NCBI RefSeq assembly: GCF_900698855.1
Contig: NZ_LR217698.1
Span: forward strand, 806,001-870,000
Origin: Erwinia_E haradaeae_F
GTDB lineage: Bacteria; Pseudomonadota; Gammaproteobacteria; Enterobacterales; Enterobacteriaceae
Direction of reading: 5' to 3'
Length of the DNA stretch: 64,000 bases
Part shown: positions 28,704 to 38,544 of the stretch, piece after piece
Position numbering within the stretch: the first letter of the stretch is position 1
Layout of the letters: each line of letters starts with the position of its first letter
Translations under genes and position numbers: made by a program
The notes under the pieces: model-generated
Told to the model about the DNA's origin: nothing
Databases searched by the model: none
The model's input: only the letters and a program-made list of their open reading frames with translations

Positions 28704-29675
28704 CGGCCAGTCTACATAACTTATTGTGAAAATTGATAATTATTTTCATCAAAAGATGTGTACCGGCTCAATTAATTAATGTCAATACACTAAAATTTAT
28801 CCATCAATATCATGGTGATCGGACTGGTATTAAATAAAAATCTGATATTTCGAACCAGTCATTATCTGTGTATATTTGAAATATTAACTGTATTCAATAA
28901 TAAATCATAGAATACTAAATATTAAAATCCATTATCAAATATTTTGATATATTATTATGTTACCTATTTAAAAAAGAAAACATCTTGATCAGATTAATAC
29001 CTGATTAAATCATGACACTTATAAATCTCATCCACGCTCTAATCCTTCCTCTAATTAAGTATGCTAATATATAATTTTAAATAAAATTAGAAAAACCTAA
29101 TAGAACAGTATTCTATCTGAAATATGTATTTTACATCTTGTGATAAAATGAAGAATGAGATGGTCTATCCTTGGAAAAATCATAATCTAAAATCTATCAT
29201 CGACTATTTAAAACTAAACATAACTAATATCCAAAATTTTATTCTCACTTGTAGCTAGTAAATTAAAGAAAATTCAACGTCTTTGATTCATAGATAATAT
29301 CTGCACTAAAAGTAGATAAATATATTTTAAATAAATAATATGATTCACAATAATATATTGACCTGTATGATCTACATCATACAACACTATTTTCATATAT
29401 AAAAGCCGTGCAAACATGTCCTTAGCACATAATTAAAAAAATTATTCTTACTTTTATAAAAAAGTAAAACTATAAATATAGTTCTTCAGAGATATATACA
29501 TATCCAATAAGTAAAAATTAATTCAATAATCATCTTGTCTGCTTTAGTTACCTTGGTATGAAAAGTCAACACACTCTCTCAGAGTACATGCCCACCATTC
29601 TAGGCGAGCATGAATCTAACATACTAAACATTCTATTATTTTCAAGTTTCTTGGTGTAGATTATTAAATCTAAGA
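28704..29675. other. Spacer between deaD and pnp; nlpI not found
   Basis: About 1 kb where E. coli has nlpI. I found no frame with NlpI-like sequence. The first 20 bases beyond the deaD ATG codons at 28703 continue an in-frame, deaD-like reading (SYVDWP, see findings). A locally GC-richer patch at about 29571-29625 (ACTCTCTCAGAGT and GCCCACCATTCTAGGC) lies just past the pnp 3' end and may be residual 3' structure. Confidence 0.5.
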
Positions 29676-31760
29676 TTATTGTATAGCATCTTTCATACTT
29701 AAACGAATTCGACCTTGTCGATCTACCTCTAAGACTTTAACTAAAATATCTTGTCCCATATGAAGATAGTCTGTTACTTTTTCAACACGTTTATCAGTAA
29801 TCTGAGATATATGAACTAACCCCTCTTTGCCACCTGTAATAGCCACAAAAGCACCAAAATCTACAATCCGCATAACCTTACCATTATAAGTACGACCGAC
29901 TACAATATCTTCAGTAATTGCTGCAATCCTACTAAGAATATGTTGTACCTTCTCATCATTAATAGCTGCAATTTTTACTGTCCCATCATCATCAATTTCA
30001 ATGGTAGTCCCCGTCTCTTCAGTAAGAGCTCGTATCACAGCTCCTCCTTTACCAATCACATCTTTTATTTTATCAACACTAATGTGAATAGTTTGCATAC
30101 GTGGAGCAAACTGAGATAAATTACAACGTGGACTGCTTAATGCCTTTTCCATTACATCTAAAATATGTAAACGAGCCCCCTGAGCTTGATTAAGCGCGAA
30201 TCGCATAATTTCAGGTGTTATACCTTCAATTTTTATATCCATCTGAAGTGCAGTAATACCTTCACGACTACCTGCAACTTTAAAATCCATATCACCTAAA
30301 TAATCTTCATCACCTAGAATATCAGAAAGTACAACAAAGTTTTCATTATCCTTCACAAGTCCCATTGCGATACCAGCAATGGCTGATTGTATAGGAACAC
30401 CTGCATCCATTAATGCTAAAGATGCACCGCATACAGAAGCCATAGATGAAGAACCATTTGATTCAGTAATTTCAGACACTATACGCACGGTATAAGGGAA
30501 AGTCTCTTCTTTTGGCATTACAGCAAGTAAAGCTCGTTTAGCCAAGCGACCATGGCCAATTTCACGACGCTTCGGTGAACCAACTATACCAATTTCACCT
30601 ACAGAGTATGGAGGAAAATTATAGTGAAACAAGAAGTTATCAGTACGCTCGCCCATGATTTCATCTAAATTCTGTGCATCACGCGAAGTACCCAATGTAG
30701 CAGTAACAAGAGCTTGGGTTTCACCACGTGTGAAAAGTGCAGATCCATGAGTGCGCGGTAATATACCAGTGCGAATATCTAAGGCCCTAATCATATCTTT
30801 ATCACGACCATCAATACGTGGTTCACCATCCAAAATACGACTTCTTACTACATTTTTCTCTAAATCATAAAAAATGGCATTGATTAAATCAAGATCCAAT
30901 GACTGGTCATCTTCTAATAAACACGAAATAGTTTCAGATTTAATTAAATTAATCTGTGATTGCCTTTCCTGTTTTTTAGTAATAGAGTAAGCCTCACTAA
31001 GACCCGATTCAGCTAATTCAGACATTCGTAATCGTAATGACTGATTCACCACTTCTGGATTCCAATCCCAATGTGGTTTTCCTGCTACAGCTACCAAAGA
31101 ATTTATATTATTAATTACAATCTGTTGCTGTTTGTGCCCAAATACGACCGCACCTAACATTTCTTCTTCAGTTAAAATCTCGGCTTGAGATTCAACCATT
31201 AGTACCGCACCTGTAGTACCAGATACTACTAAATCCAGTTTACTCTCCTTTAATTGATCAGTTGTTGGATTCAGAACATATTGGTTATTGATATAACCCA
31301 CTCGCGCAACGCCAATAGGTCCATTAAATGGCAATCCTGACAAAGCTAATGCAGAAGACGCCCCAATCATTGCAACAATATCAGGATTGACCTGAGGATT
31401 AACAGATACCACGGTAGCAATAACTTGTACTTCATTAAAAAATCCTTGGGGAAACAACGGTCGAATCGGCCGATCAATTAAACGTGAAGTCAGCATTTCA
31501 ACTTCACTAGGCCGACCCTCACGACGAAAAAAACTACCTGGAATACGACCAGCGGAATATGTACGTTCTTGGTAGTTGACGGTGAGAGGGAAAAAGGACT
31601 GGCCTGGTTTTGCCTTTTTCTGACAAACCACAGTTACAAATACCGTTGTTTCATCCATACTGACCATAACAGCCGCAGTAGCTTGACGGGCCATTATACC
31701 AGTTTCAATAGAGATCGCATGTTGACCGTACTGAAATTTTTGTACCATCGAAGTGAGCAA
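29676..31760 (-). CDS. pnp: Polyribonucleotide nucleotidyltransferase (PNPase)
   Basis: PNPase degrades RNA 3'-5' phosphorolytically and is a degradosome component. Domains in order: first RNase PH (VMVSMDETTVFVTVV, FFRREGRPSE, RLIDRPIRPLFP), a helical linker, second RNase PH (GEPRIDGRDKDMIRALDIRTG, HGSALFTRGETQALVTATLG, KVAGSREGITALQMDIK), KH (IKDVIGKGGAVIRALTEETG) and S1 (VGRTYNGKVMRIVDFGAFV, GKEGLVHISQI). The 694 residues end right after S1; the Ala-rich tail of E. coli PNPase (711) is lost. It starts with TTG at 31760, reading MLTSMVQKFQYGQH, the same rare start codon as E. coli pnp (MLNPIVRKF). It lies downstream of rpsO as in enterics. Confidence 0.97.
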   Translation of the reverse strand: MLTSMVQKFQYGQHAISIETGIMARQATAAVMVSMDETTVFVTVVCQKKAKPGQSFFPLTVNYQERTYSAGRIPGSFFRREGRPSEVEMLTSRLIDRPIRPLFPQGFFNEVQVIATVVSVNPQVNPDIVAMIGASSALALSGLPFNGPIGVARVGYINNQYVLNPTTDQLKESKLDLVVSGTTGAVLMVESQAEILTEEEMLGAVVFGHKQQQIVINNINSLVAVAGKPHWDWNPEVVNQSLRLRMSELAESGLSEAYSITKKQERQSQINLIKSETISCLLEDDQSLDLDLINAIFYDLEKNVVRSRILDGEPRIDGRDKDMIRALDIRTGILPRTHGSALFTRGETQALVTATLGTSRDAQNLDEIMGERTDNFLFHYNFPPYSVGEIGIVGSPKRREIGHGRLAKRALLAVMPKEETFPYTVRIVSEITESNGSSSMASVCGASLALMDAGVPIQSAIAGIAMGLVKDNENFVVLSDILGDEDYLGDMDFKVAGSREGITALQMDIKIEGITPEIMRFALNQAQGARLHILDVMEKALSSPRCNLSQFAPRMQTIHISVDKIKDVIGKGGAVIRALTEETGTTIEIDDDGTVKIAAINDEKVQHILSRIAAITEDIVVGRTYNGKVMRIVDFGAFVAITGGKEGLVHISQITDKRVEKVTDYLHMGQDILVKVLEVDRQGRIRLSMKDAIQ

Positions 31761-31916
31761 AATTAGTTCCTCAATTATAGCGTCTAGTCTATCTTAATAT
31801 AGTATCTAGCCTATTTTAAATAGATGTCATTAATCGAATCTTCGTGATGCATCATGATCGATAAATATTTTCCATAGCTAAAGGAAAACAAATCTCCCCT
31901 CTAAGCCCGGGCTATA

Positions 31917-31953
31917 CTATCTCTTAGCAAGAGATAGATGCACTCTATCTCTT
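31917..31953 (-). promoter_or_regulatory. Three-arm alternative hairpin region between rpsO and pnp
   Basis: Three arms share one core: CTATCTCTT (31917-31925), AAGAGATAG(A) (31929-31938) and TCTATCTCTT (31944-31953). The middle arm can pair with the left one (9 bp, 3-base loop) or with the right one (10 bp, 5-base loop), not both. The right arm starts 4 bases after the rpsO stop on the transcript. A GC palindrome AGCCCGGGCT follows at 31904-31913. In E. coli this interval carries the rpsO terminator and the RNase III stem that controls pnp; the sequence here fits such a role, but there is no U-tract. Confidence 0.55.
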
Positions 31954-31956
31954 GAT

Positions 31957-32226
31957 CTAACGTCGTAAACCTAACTTCATGATTAACCAATTGTACGATC
32001 TAACCTTTTTTCTCTTTAGATAATGTAAAAGCTGTCTTCTTTGCGACACCATTCGAAGAAGACCACGACGACCATGATGATCTTTTTTGTGCTCAGAAAA
32101 ATGAGATTGAAGATGATTAATGCGGGCAGTTAACAATGCTATCTGTACTTCTGTAGCACCGCTATCCTTATCATTCTTACCATACTCAGAAATAATCTTT
32201 TGTTTTTTTGTCTTATTTAGAGACAT
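31957..32226 (-). CDS. rpsO: 30S ribosomal protein S15
   Basis: S15 binds 16S rRNA helices 20-22 early in 30S assembly. The start at 32226 follows GGAG with an 8-base gap, giving 89 residues as in E. coli; an in-frame upstream ATG at 32256 lacks similarity. Seen: GATEVQIALLTARINHLQSHFSEHKKDHHGRRGLLRMVSQRRQLLHYLKRKKV, conserved throughout, and the C-terminal KLGLRR. The N-terminal ten residues (SLNKTKKQKI) are more lysine-rich than usual. The gap to truB upstream is 529 bases, longer than in E. coli. Confidence 0.97.
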   Translation of the reverse strand: MSLNKTKKQKIISEYGKNDKDSGATEVQIALLTARINHLQSHFSEHKKDHHGRRGLLRMVSQRRQLLHYLKRKKVRSYNWLIMKLGLRR

Positions 32227-32755
32227 AGTTATAACTCCAATAAATGTACTATACATATATAGCTGCCGATCTCTAATTCAGCTATTAAATATTCTTCATA
32301 AACTAATAAAAATATGCAATCTGGATCAAATATAATAAAAACACTTCTCTACTTCTTATTAGTAGCATAACTTAATATCAACTATCTTAGAATAATCGTT
32401 AGTATCTGATATATCTGTTTTTACAGTAACTACCATTAATGTAACATACTATTTCATACATATTGCATAACATACAATTAGATTTAAGTTATAAACACAG
32501 AATCTTATATTCTATATACGTAAATTTTTAATCAACAGAATTACTTCTCTAGTTGGAGATATAATTATCACAACTCATAAAGTAAAAATTTTCTATTTTA
32601 ATGATCTAAATAAAGGAAAATGATGTAATTAAAAATCATCATAATACATTTATACCTATCATAAAAAATAATCAGTATCTCGTACTCTTTATCCCTAATA
32701 CCAATCGACATAATACCATTCTCTATAACACCTGCTTTATATTATAAATTCTACA
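32227..32755. other. Spacer between rpsO and truB
   Basis: About 0.5 kb of AT-rich non-coding DNA; in E. coli these genes are separated by about 150 bp. It should hold the rpsO promoter and leader, but no clear -35/-10 pair could be chosen among many AT-rich candidates. Confidence 0.4.
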
Positions 32756-33703
32756 TTACACATTTACTCCAACTGATACTAAACGACGAGGAAACACAAT
32801 GCCATCAGAAGTAAGCTCTGCCATCCCAAGAAACTTATCTTGACTACCTTCACTTACGCGCACTAATCCAGATTCCAGAGAACTATCTACTCGTACCGGG
32901 CAACCTTTCTTGAAAGACTCCGCGAGTATCGGAAATAACTTGATCTTTGGATATAAAGAGACAGGACTATCTATTGACATAAGAAGAGGATCTAGCGAGT
33001 ATTGCGATTTTATACCAGCAAGACAGGCTTGATCTTTGATTTTTTCAAGGCTCTTTAAAGTAATCATCTGATCTATCTGATAATGTGCAACCTGTAAACG
33101 ACGTAAATAGATTACATGCGCACCACAGCCTAGTTTTTCACCAAGATCGTCAATAATAGTGCGGATATATGTTCCTTTCGATACATGCATCTCTAACTTT
33201 ATTTCATGTTTATTATAACTTATGCATAATAATTTATGTACTATAATCCTACGTGATAAACGCGGTACATGGCGACCTTTTCGCGCATATTGATAAAGTT
33301 TATGTCCTTGAAATTTAATGGCTGAATACATTGGAGGGGTTTGTTCTATTTCACCACGAAAACTATGCAATGATTTTTCTAATATTTCATCAGTAAATGT
33401 CACTTTACGTTCACTTAAAACAGCACCTTCTACATCTGCAGTAGTAGTTCGTTGTCCAAGTCTAGCAATAACCTGATAATATTTATCAGAATCAAGTAGA
33501 TATCGAGAAAACTTAGTTGCCTCTCCTAGACAAATAGGTAACATACCACTAGCTAACGGATCTAATGTACCAGTATGCCCTGCACGATTAGCGTGATATA
33601 AACGCTTTACTTTCTGTAAAGCGCTATTAGAAGTTAGACCAGAAGGTTTGTCTAACAATAAAACACCATGTATATTGCGGCCCACATACAAAGGATATTT
33701 CAT
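32756..33703 (-). CDS. truB: tRNA pseudouridine(55) synthase
   Basis: TruB makes pseudouridine 55 in the T-loop of tRNAs. Seen: GVLLLDKPSGLTSNSALQKVKRLY, the catalytic Asp48 in GHTGTLDPLASGMLP, GEATKFSRYLLDSDKYY, RLGQRTTTADVEG, KGTYIRTIIDDLGEKLGCGAHVIYLRR and a C-terminal PUA-like region with GLVRV. The product is 315 residues (E. coli 314). Its ATG overlaps the rbfA stop (ATGA, 33700-33703), indicating coupled translation within the nusA-infB-rbfA-truB operon. Confidence 0.97.
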   Translation of the reverse strand: MKYPLYVGRNIHGVLLLDKPSGLTSNSALQKVKRLYHANRAGHTGTLDPLASGMLPICLGEATKFSRYLLDSDKYYQVIARLGQRTTTADVEGAVLSERKVTFTDEILEKSLHSFRGEIEQTPPMYSAIKFQGHKLYQYARKGRHVPRLSRRIIVHKLLCISYNKHEIKLEMHVSKGTYIRTIIDDLGEKLGCGAHVIYLRRLQVAHYQIDQMITLKSLEKIKDQACLAGIKSQYSLDPLLMSIDSPVSLYPKIKLFPILAESFKKGCPVRVDSSLESGLVRVSEGSQDKFLGMAELTSDGIVFPRRLVSVGVNV

Positions 33704-34116
33704 GAGTTTAGATGACCTTCTTCCATTTTGTCTTCTGCTAAAGCTCGTCGATGTGTGTCAAGAGTAACTAAAGAAGAAATTAAACTAGACATACGCTCAC
33801 CTTCTATTAAGGAGTTGTCATGACAAAAAGTCAAACGAGGTATAACACGAAGTGTCATTACTTTACTCAATAAAGTACGAATATAGCCAGAAACTTTTGA
33901 TAAAACTAGTAAACGCATTTGAATTTGTACATCTTCTTTTTCATTTAGAAATGTAACAAATACTTTAGCATGAGATAAATCACGAGAGACATCCACCCCA
34001 GAAACAGTTACCATTATATTTAAACGAGGGTCTCGAATTTCAGATTGAAGAATAACGGCAATTTCTCTGTGGAGTTCTTGAGCAATACGCTGTAAACGAC
34101 CGCACTCTTTTTCCAT
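33700..34116 (-). CDS. rbfA: 30S ribosome-binding factor A
   Basis: RbfA is a KH-fold factor for 16S rRNA 5'-end maturation and cold adaptation. The 138 residues (E. coli 133) show RLQRIAQELHREIAVILQSEIRDPRL, TVSGVDVSRDLSHAKVFVTFLN and LRVIPRLTFCHDNSLIEGERMS, all family-typical. The stop overlaps the truB start by 4 bases, and infB lies 173 bases upstream on the same strand. A Shine-Dalgarno-like GGAG precedes the start on the minus strand. Confidence 0.97.
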   Translation of the reverse strand: MEKECGRLQRIAQELHREIAVILQSEIRDPRLNIMVTVSGVDVSRDLSHAKVFVTFLNEKEDVQIQMRLLVLSKVSGYIRTLLSKVMTLRVIPRLTFCHDNSLIEGERMSSLISSLVTLDTHRRALAEDKMEEGHLNS

Positions 34117-34289
34117 ATAAGTGATCTCCTGATATTAACTCAGCTAGAGAGGCCCATTTCGTAAATTTTTAACATTAGCGAGCCTCGACCATCAACCCTT
34201 TTTATAACCCTATAACCTAAATAAAAAAGTCCTATACTGACTGATCAAGCACAATATCTATGCAATTCTTATTTTCTACATTAGGAGTT

Positions 34290-36983
34290 TTAATCGATCG
34301 TTCGTTGTACTTCAATTATTTCAAACACCTCAATCACATCTCCTACACGAACATCGTTATAATTTTTTACACCAATACCACACTCCATTCCATTACGAAC
34401 TTCATTCACATCATCTTTAAATCGTCTAAGCGATTCTAATTCACCCTCATAAATTACTATGTTATCACGCAAGACACGAATTGGATTATGACGCTTGATT
34501 GTACCTTCAGTTACCATGCAACCACCAATAGCACTAAACTTGGGAGATTTAAACACGTTACGAACAGTGGCCAAACCTATAATCTTCTGTTTATACTCAG
34601 GCGATAACATTCCACTCATCGCTAATTTGACTTCATGGATCAAATTATATATAATCGAGTAATAACGAAGGTCTATATTTTCTACATCTATAATTCTCCG
34701 TGCTGATGCATCAGCGCGCACATTAAAACCAATTACAATAGCATTAGAGGCTGCAGCCAAAGTGGCATCAGTTTCTGTAATACCACCAACACCTGAACCA
34801 ATAATTTTAACTTGAACTTCTGAAGTGGATAAACTAATTAGCGCATCTGAAATAGCCTCTACCGAACCTTGAACATCAGCTTTTAGTACAATGTTCATTT
34901 CAGATATCTCACCCTCTTTAATACTAGAAAACATTTTTTCTAATTTAGCTTTTTGCTGGCGAGCTAATTTTATTTCTCGAAATTTACCTTGACGATATAA
35001 TGCAACTTCACGAGCCTTCTTTTCATCACGAACGACGGTAGCTATATCTCCCGCTACTGGAACACCAGACATACCCAGAATTGCAACTGGAATTGATGGC
35101 CCTGCTGTTAAAACCTCACGACCTAATTCATCACGCATCGCTCGAATACGACCATATTCAAGACCACATAAAACAATGTCACCTTTTTTTATCGTACCTT
35201 CACGAACTAAAATACTAGCAATTGGTCCTCGACCTTTATCTAAAAAGGACTCAATAACCACACCAACTGCCATACCTTGATGTGCCGCTGTAAGTTCTAG
35301 CATTTCTGCTTGTAGAAGAACGGCCTTTAGCAAGTCATCAATACCTCTACCAGTTTTAGCAGAGAGATTGATAAAAATATTCTCCCCACCCCACTCTTCT
35401 GGAATAATACCATATGGCGTTAATTCATGTTTAATACGCTCTGGATCAGATTCCACCTTATCACATTTATTTACTGCAACTACAACCGGGACTTTAGCCG
35501 CCTTAGCGTGCTGAATCGCCTCAATAGTCTGAGGCATAACCCCATCATCTGCAGCTACTACTAAGATAACGATGTCTGTCACCTTGGCTCCACGAGCTCG
35601 CATAGCGGTAAAAGCCGCATGCCCTGGCGTGTCTAAAAAGGTGATCATACCATTTACCGTTTCTACATAGTAAGCACCGATATGTTGAGTAATTCCCCCC
35701 GCTTCTCCAAAAGCAACTTTGGTAGAACGAATATAATCTAGCAAAGATGTTTTACCGTGATCAACATGACCCATTATAGTGACAACAGGAGCTCGTTTAG
35801 CTAAAACTATATCAGTATCCCGATCACTCATTAAAGCTGCTTCTAACTCATTTTCTCTCCGTAATGTTACTTTATGACCCATTTCTTCTGCTACTACCTG
35901 AGCAGTTTCTTGATCGATCACTTGGTTAATCGTGGCTAAAACACCTAACTTCATCATAGTTTTAATCACTTGAGACCCTTTCACAGCCATCTTATTAGCT
36001 AATTCCGATACAGTAATAGTTTCACCAATTATTACATCACGGTTAATAACCTGTGCAGGCTTATGAAAACTCTGTTGTAAAGCACTGGTCTTACGCTTGC
36101 CTCCTTTACCATAGCGCACTTGTGCACGAGCTTCTTCACGATCGGTTTTAGCTTCAGAATGTTTATTACCTTTTTTTCGAACTTGAGTTTTAGGTATACG
36201 TATGGAACGACTTCGACGCTCATTTTCAACCTGAGCATCATTCTCATCTTCTGCTTCTCGAGCATGAGTAGAGGTTGTAACATGATAGTCGGAAATATCC
36301 TCTATCTCTTTAATGATTGTTGACCACTCTTCACCTTTTTCTTCTGCCATTTTACGCGCTTCGCGGGCAACACGTTTAGCTTCTTCTTCAATCTTACGAT
36401 GATTTTCTTCTTCAGATTTACGTTTTAATTCCAATACCTGTGCTTCACGACGAACTTTATCAGCTTGCTCAATAGAAGAAATAGTATTAGAGTTTTTATC
36501 ACTTATTTCTTTTCTTACTATTATTTGACGATGAAACTTATTATTTTTAATATTTTTAGTTTTCTCTACATGTTTAGTTAACTCTGAATTTAATTCTAAA
36601 ATTTGAGATTTAGAATTATCTTTACGACACTCAACAGATTTAGATTCACGACATACTTGCGTTTTTTCTTCTCCTTGCGTTCCACGAGTTGAAGCATAAT
36701 TCGTATAAGTACGCTTTTTTCGGATCTCAACTTGCACTGATTTTCTTTTACCTCCAGTGCCTAGAACGTTCAAAGTACTTCGCGTTTTGCGTTGTAAAAT
36801 CAATTTACCTAATCCACTATCATGATTACAGTTAAGATGAGCAAGAAGTGCCTCTTTTTCATGCTGAGTAACAAAATCAGTTTCAGTTTTTTGCATTCCC
36901 GCATCAGCAAATTTCTGTACTAGGCGTTCTATCGATGTCTGAATTTCTACAGCCAGCGATTTTATAGTCACATCTCTCGTCAT
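34290..36983 (-). CDS. infB: Translation initiation factor IF-2
   Basis: IF-2 is the GTPase that brings fMet-tRNA to the 30S subunit and promotes subunit joining. The 897 residues match E. coli (890). Residues 1-50 form the N1 domain (MTRDVTIKSLAVEIQTSIERLV). About 100-310 is a low-complexity Lys/Glu/Arg-rich linker unlike neighbouring genes. GTPase motifs are GHVDHGKT at 405-412, DTPGH, NKCD and the SAK motif in NLSAKTG; C-terminal domains include RDELGREV and the IF2-C block. AAGGAG stands 4 bases before the ATG. The nusA stop is 24 bases upstream, so they are co-transcribed. Confidence 0.98.
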   Translation of the reverse strand: MTRDVTIKSLAVEIQTSIERLVQKFADAGMQKTETDFVTQHEKEALLAHLNCNHDSGLGKLILQRKTRSTLNVLGTGGKRKSVQVEIRKKRTYTNYASTRGTQGEEKTQVCRESKSVECRKDNSKSQILELNSELTKHVEKTKNIKNNKFHRQIIVRKEISDKNSNTISSIEQADKVRREAQVLELKRKSEEENHRKIEEEAKRVAREARKMAEEKGEEWSTIIKEIEDISDYHVTTSTHAREAEDENDAQVENERRSRSIRIPKTQVRKKGNKHSEAKTDREEARAQVRYGKGGKRKTSALQQSFHKPAQVINRDVIIGETITVSELANKMAVKGSQVIKTMMKLGVLATINQVIDQETAQVVAEEMGHKVTLRRENELEAALMSDRDTDIVLAKRAPVVTIMGHVDHGKTSLLDYIRSTKVAFGEAGGITQHIGAYYVETVNGMITFLDTPGHAAFTAMRARGAKVTDIVILVVAADDGVMPQTIEAIQHAKAAKVPVVVAVNKCDKVESDPERIKHELTPYGIIPEEWGGENIFINLSAKTGRGIDDLLKAVLLQAEMLELTAAHQGMAVGVVIESFLDKGRGPIASILVREGTIKKGDIVLCGLEYGRIRAMRDELGREVLTAGPSIPVAILGMSGVPVAGDIATVVRDEKKAREVALYRQGKFREIKLARQQKAKLEKMFSSIKEGEISEMNIVLKADVQGSVEAISDALISLSTSEVQVKIIGSGVGGITETDATLAAASNAIVIGFNVRADASARRIIDVENIDLRYYSIIYNLIHEVKLAMSGMLSPEYKQKIIGLATVRNVFKSPKFSAIGGCMVTEGTIKRHNPIRVLRDNIVIYEGELESLRRFKDDVNEVRNGMECGIGVKNYNDVRVGDVIEVFEIIEVQRTID

Positions 36984-37007
36984 GCTACTCCTTCCTGCTA
37001 CAGTTTA

Positions 37008-38516
37008 TTATGTTTCGGCACCGAACCAACATATATTGCGTGCAGCCATAATTAATTTACCAGCCTGCAACTCATCGGTTAGGCCCTCAATATCTGACAA
37101 ATCATCCACACCTTGTTCTGCAAGGGCCTCTAACGTACAAACTCCTTTTTTAGCTAGTCTAAAAGCTAAATCTCGCTCTAATCCCATAAAATTAAGTAAA
37201 TCTTCAGACGGCTGAATATCAACCATGCCTTCCTCTCTAGCAAGAGCAAGAGTAGTTAATGCATCCTTAGCACGATCACGTAACATTTTTACCCTGGCCA
37301 CATCTAAGCCATTAACCTCCAATAACTCATTGAGAGGAACGTAAGCTAACTCCTCTAAAGAAGAAAAACCAGATTGCACCAATGTAATGGAAAGATCTTC
37401 ATCAATATTTAAATATTTAGTAAAAATATGAACAGACTTATCAACTTCAGCCTGATGCTTTATTTGTAAATCCTCTAGCTTCATTACGTTTAAATCCCAA
37501 CCACTTAGCTGTGAGGCTAAACGAACATTTTGACCATTACGACCAATAGCCTGCGCTAAATTTCCAGATTCTACAGCAATATCCATTGTATGAGCATCCT
37601 CATCTACCACAATAGAAGTCACATCTGCTGGAGCCATCGCATTGATTACAAATTGCGCTGGATTATCATCCCAGAGTATAATATCAATACGTTCACCCCC
37701 TAACTCACTAGACACTGCCTGAACGCGAGCTCCGCGCATACCAACACATGCACCTATTGGATCAATGCGTTTATCATTAGTTTTAACAGCAATTTTAGCT
37801 CGTGAACCTGGATCACGAACCACGGCCTTAATCTCAAGAATTTCTTCCGCAACTTCAGGAACTTCAATACGAAATAACTCAACTAACATTTCAGGCCGAG
37901 AACGACTAACTAACAACTGAGCCCCACGCGCTTCAGGACGAACAGAGTACAACACTCCTCTAACACGATCTCCAGGTCGAAAATTTTCACGAGGTAACAT
38001 ATCTTCTCGAATAATTACTGCCTCTGCGATAGCATTAGAGCTATCGCTGGAACGAACTTCAAGAGAAATCATGTCACGACTAACTTTCTTCACTATACTA
38101 GTAATAATCCTACCTTCTTGTTTGCGAAACTGATCTATAATCATAGCACGTTCCGCTTCACGCATTTTTTGTACAATCACTTGTTTAGCGGTCTGAGTTG
38201 TAATACGATCAAAGGTAACAGATTGAATCTGATCTTCAACATACTCGCCTAAAGAAAGCGATCCATCATCATACAGTGCGGCTTCTAATGTAATCTCGCA
38301 AGTAGGATGACTAACTTCTTCAACAATGCGCCAACGACGAAAAGTGTCAAAATAGCCACTTTTTCGATCAATTATCACGCGCACATCAATATCGTGTTCG
38401 TATTTTTTTTTAGTGGCTATGCCCAATGCGCTCTCTAGCGCTTCAAAAATCTTCTCGCGTGGGAGCGATTTCTCATTAGAGACCGCTTCTACAACAGCTA
38501 AGATTTCTTTATTCAT
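37008..38516 (-). CDS. nusA: Transcription termination/antitermination factor NusA
   Basis: NusA binds RNA polymerase and modulates pausing, termination and antitermination. The start at 38516 (MNKEILAVVEAVSNEKSLPREK) follows GAGG with a 9-base gap. Domains: N-terminal polymerase-binding region (1-130), S1 (GRIITSIVKKVSRDMISLEV), KH1 and KH2 (ARDPGSRAKIAVKTND-like, GACVGMRGARVQAVSSELGGERIDI, IGRNGQNVRLASQLSGW), and two acidic repeats at the C-terminus (LEELAYVPLNELLEVNGLD; LEALAEQGVDDLSDIEGL). The 502 residues are slightly longer than in E. coli (495). In enterics rimP lies just upstream; here only a remnant is left. Confidence 0.98.
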   Translation of the reverse strand: MNKEILAVVEAVSNEKSLPREKIFEALESALGIATKKKYEHDIDVRVIIDRKSGYFDTFRRWRIVEEVSHPTCEITLEAALYDDGSLSLGEYVEDQIQSVTFDRITTQTAKQVIVQKMREAERAMIIDQFRKQEGRIITSIVKKVSRDMISLEVRSSDSSNAIAEAVIIREDMLPRENFRPGDRVRGVLYSVRPEARGAQLLVSRSRPEMLVELFRIEVPEVAEEILEIKAVVRDPGSRAKIAVKTNDKRIDPIGACVGMRGARVQAVSSELGGERIDIILWDDNPAQFVINAMAPADVTSIVVDEDAHTMDIAVESGNLAQAIGRNGQNVRLASQLSGWDLNVMKLEDLQIKHQAEVDKSVHIFTKYLNIDEDLSITLVQSGFSSLEELAYVPLNELLEVNGLDVARVKMLRDRAKDALTTLALAREEGMVDIQPSEDLLNFMGLERDLAFRLAKKGVCTLEALAEQGVDDLSDIEGLTDELQAGKLIMAARNICWFGAET

Positions 38517-38544
38517 CCCAGTATGCCTCAATCCAGACTTCGAA

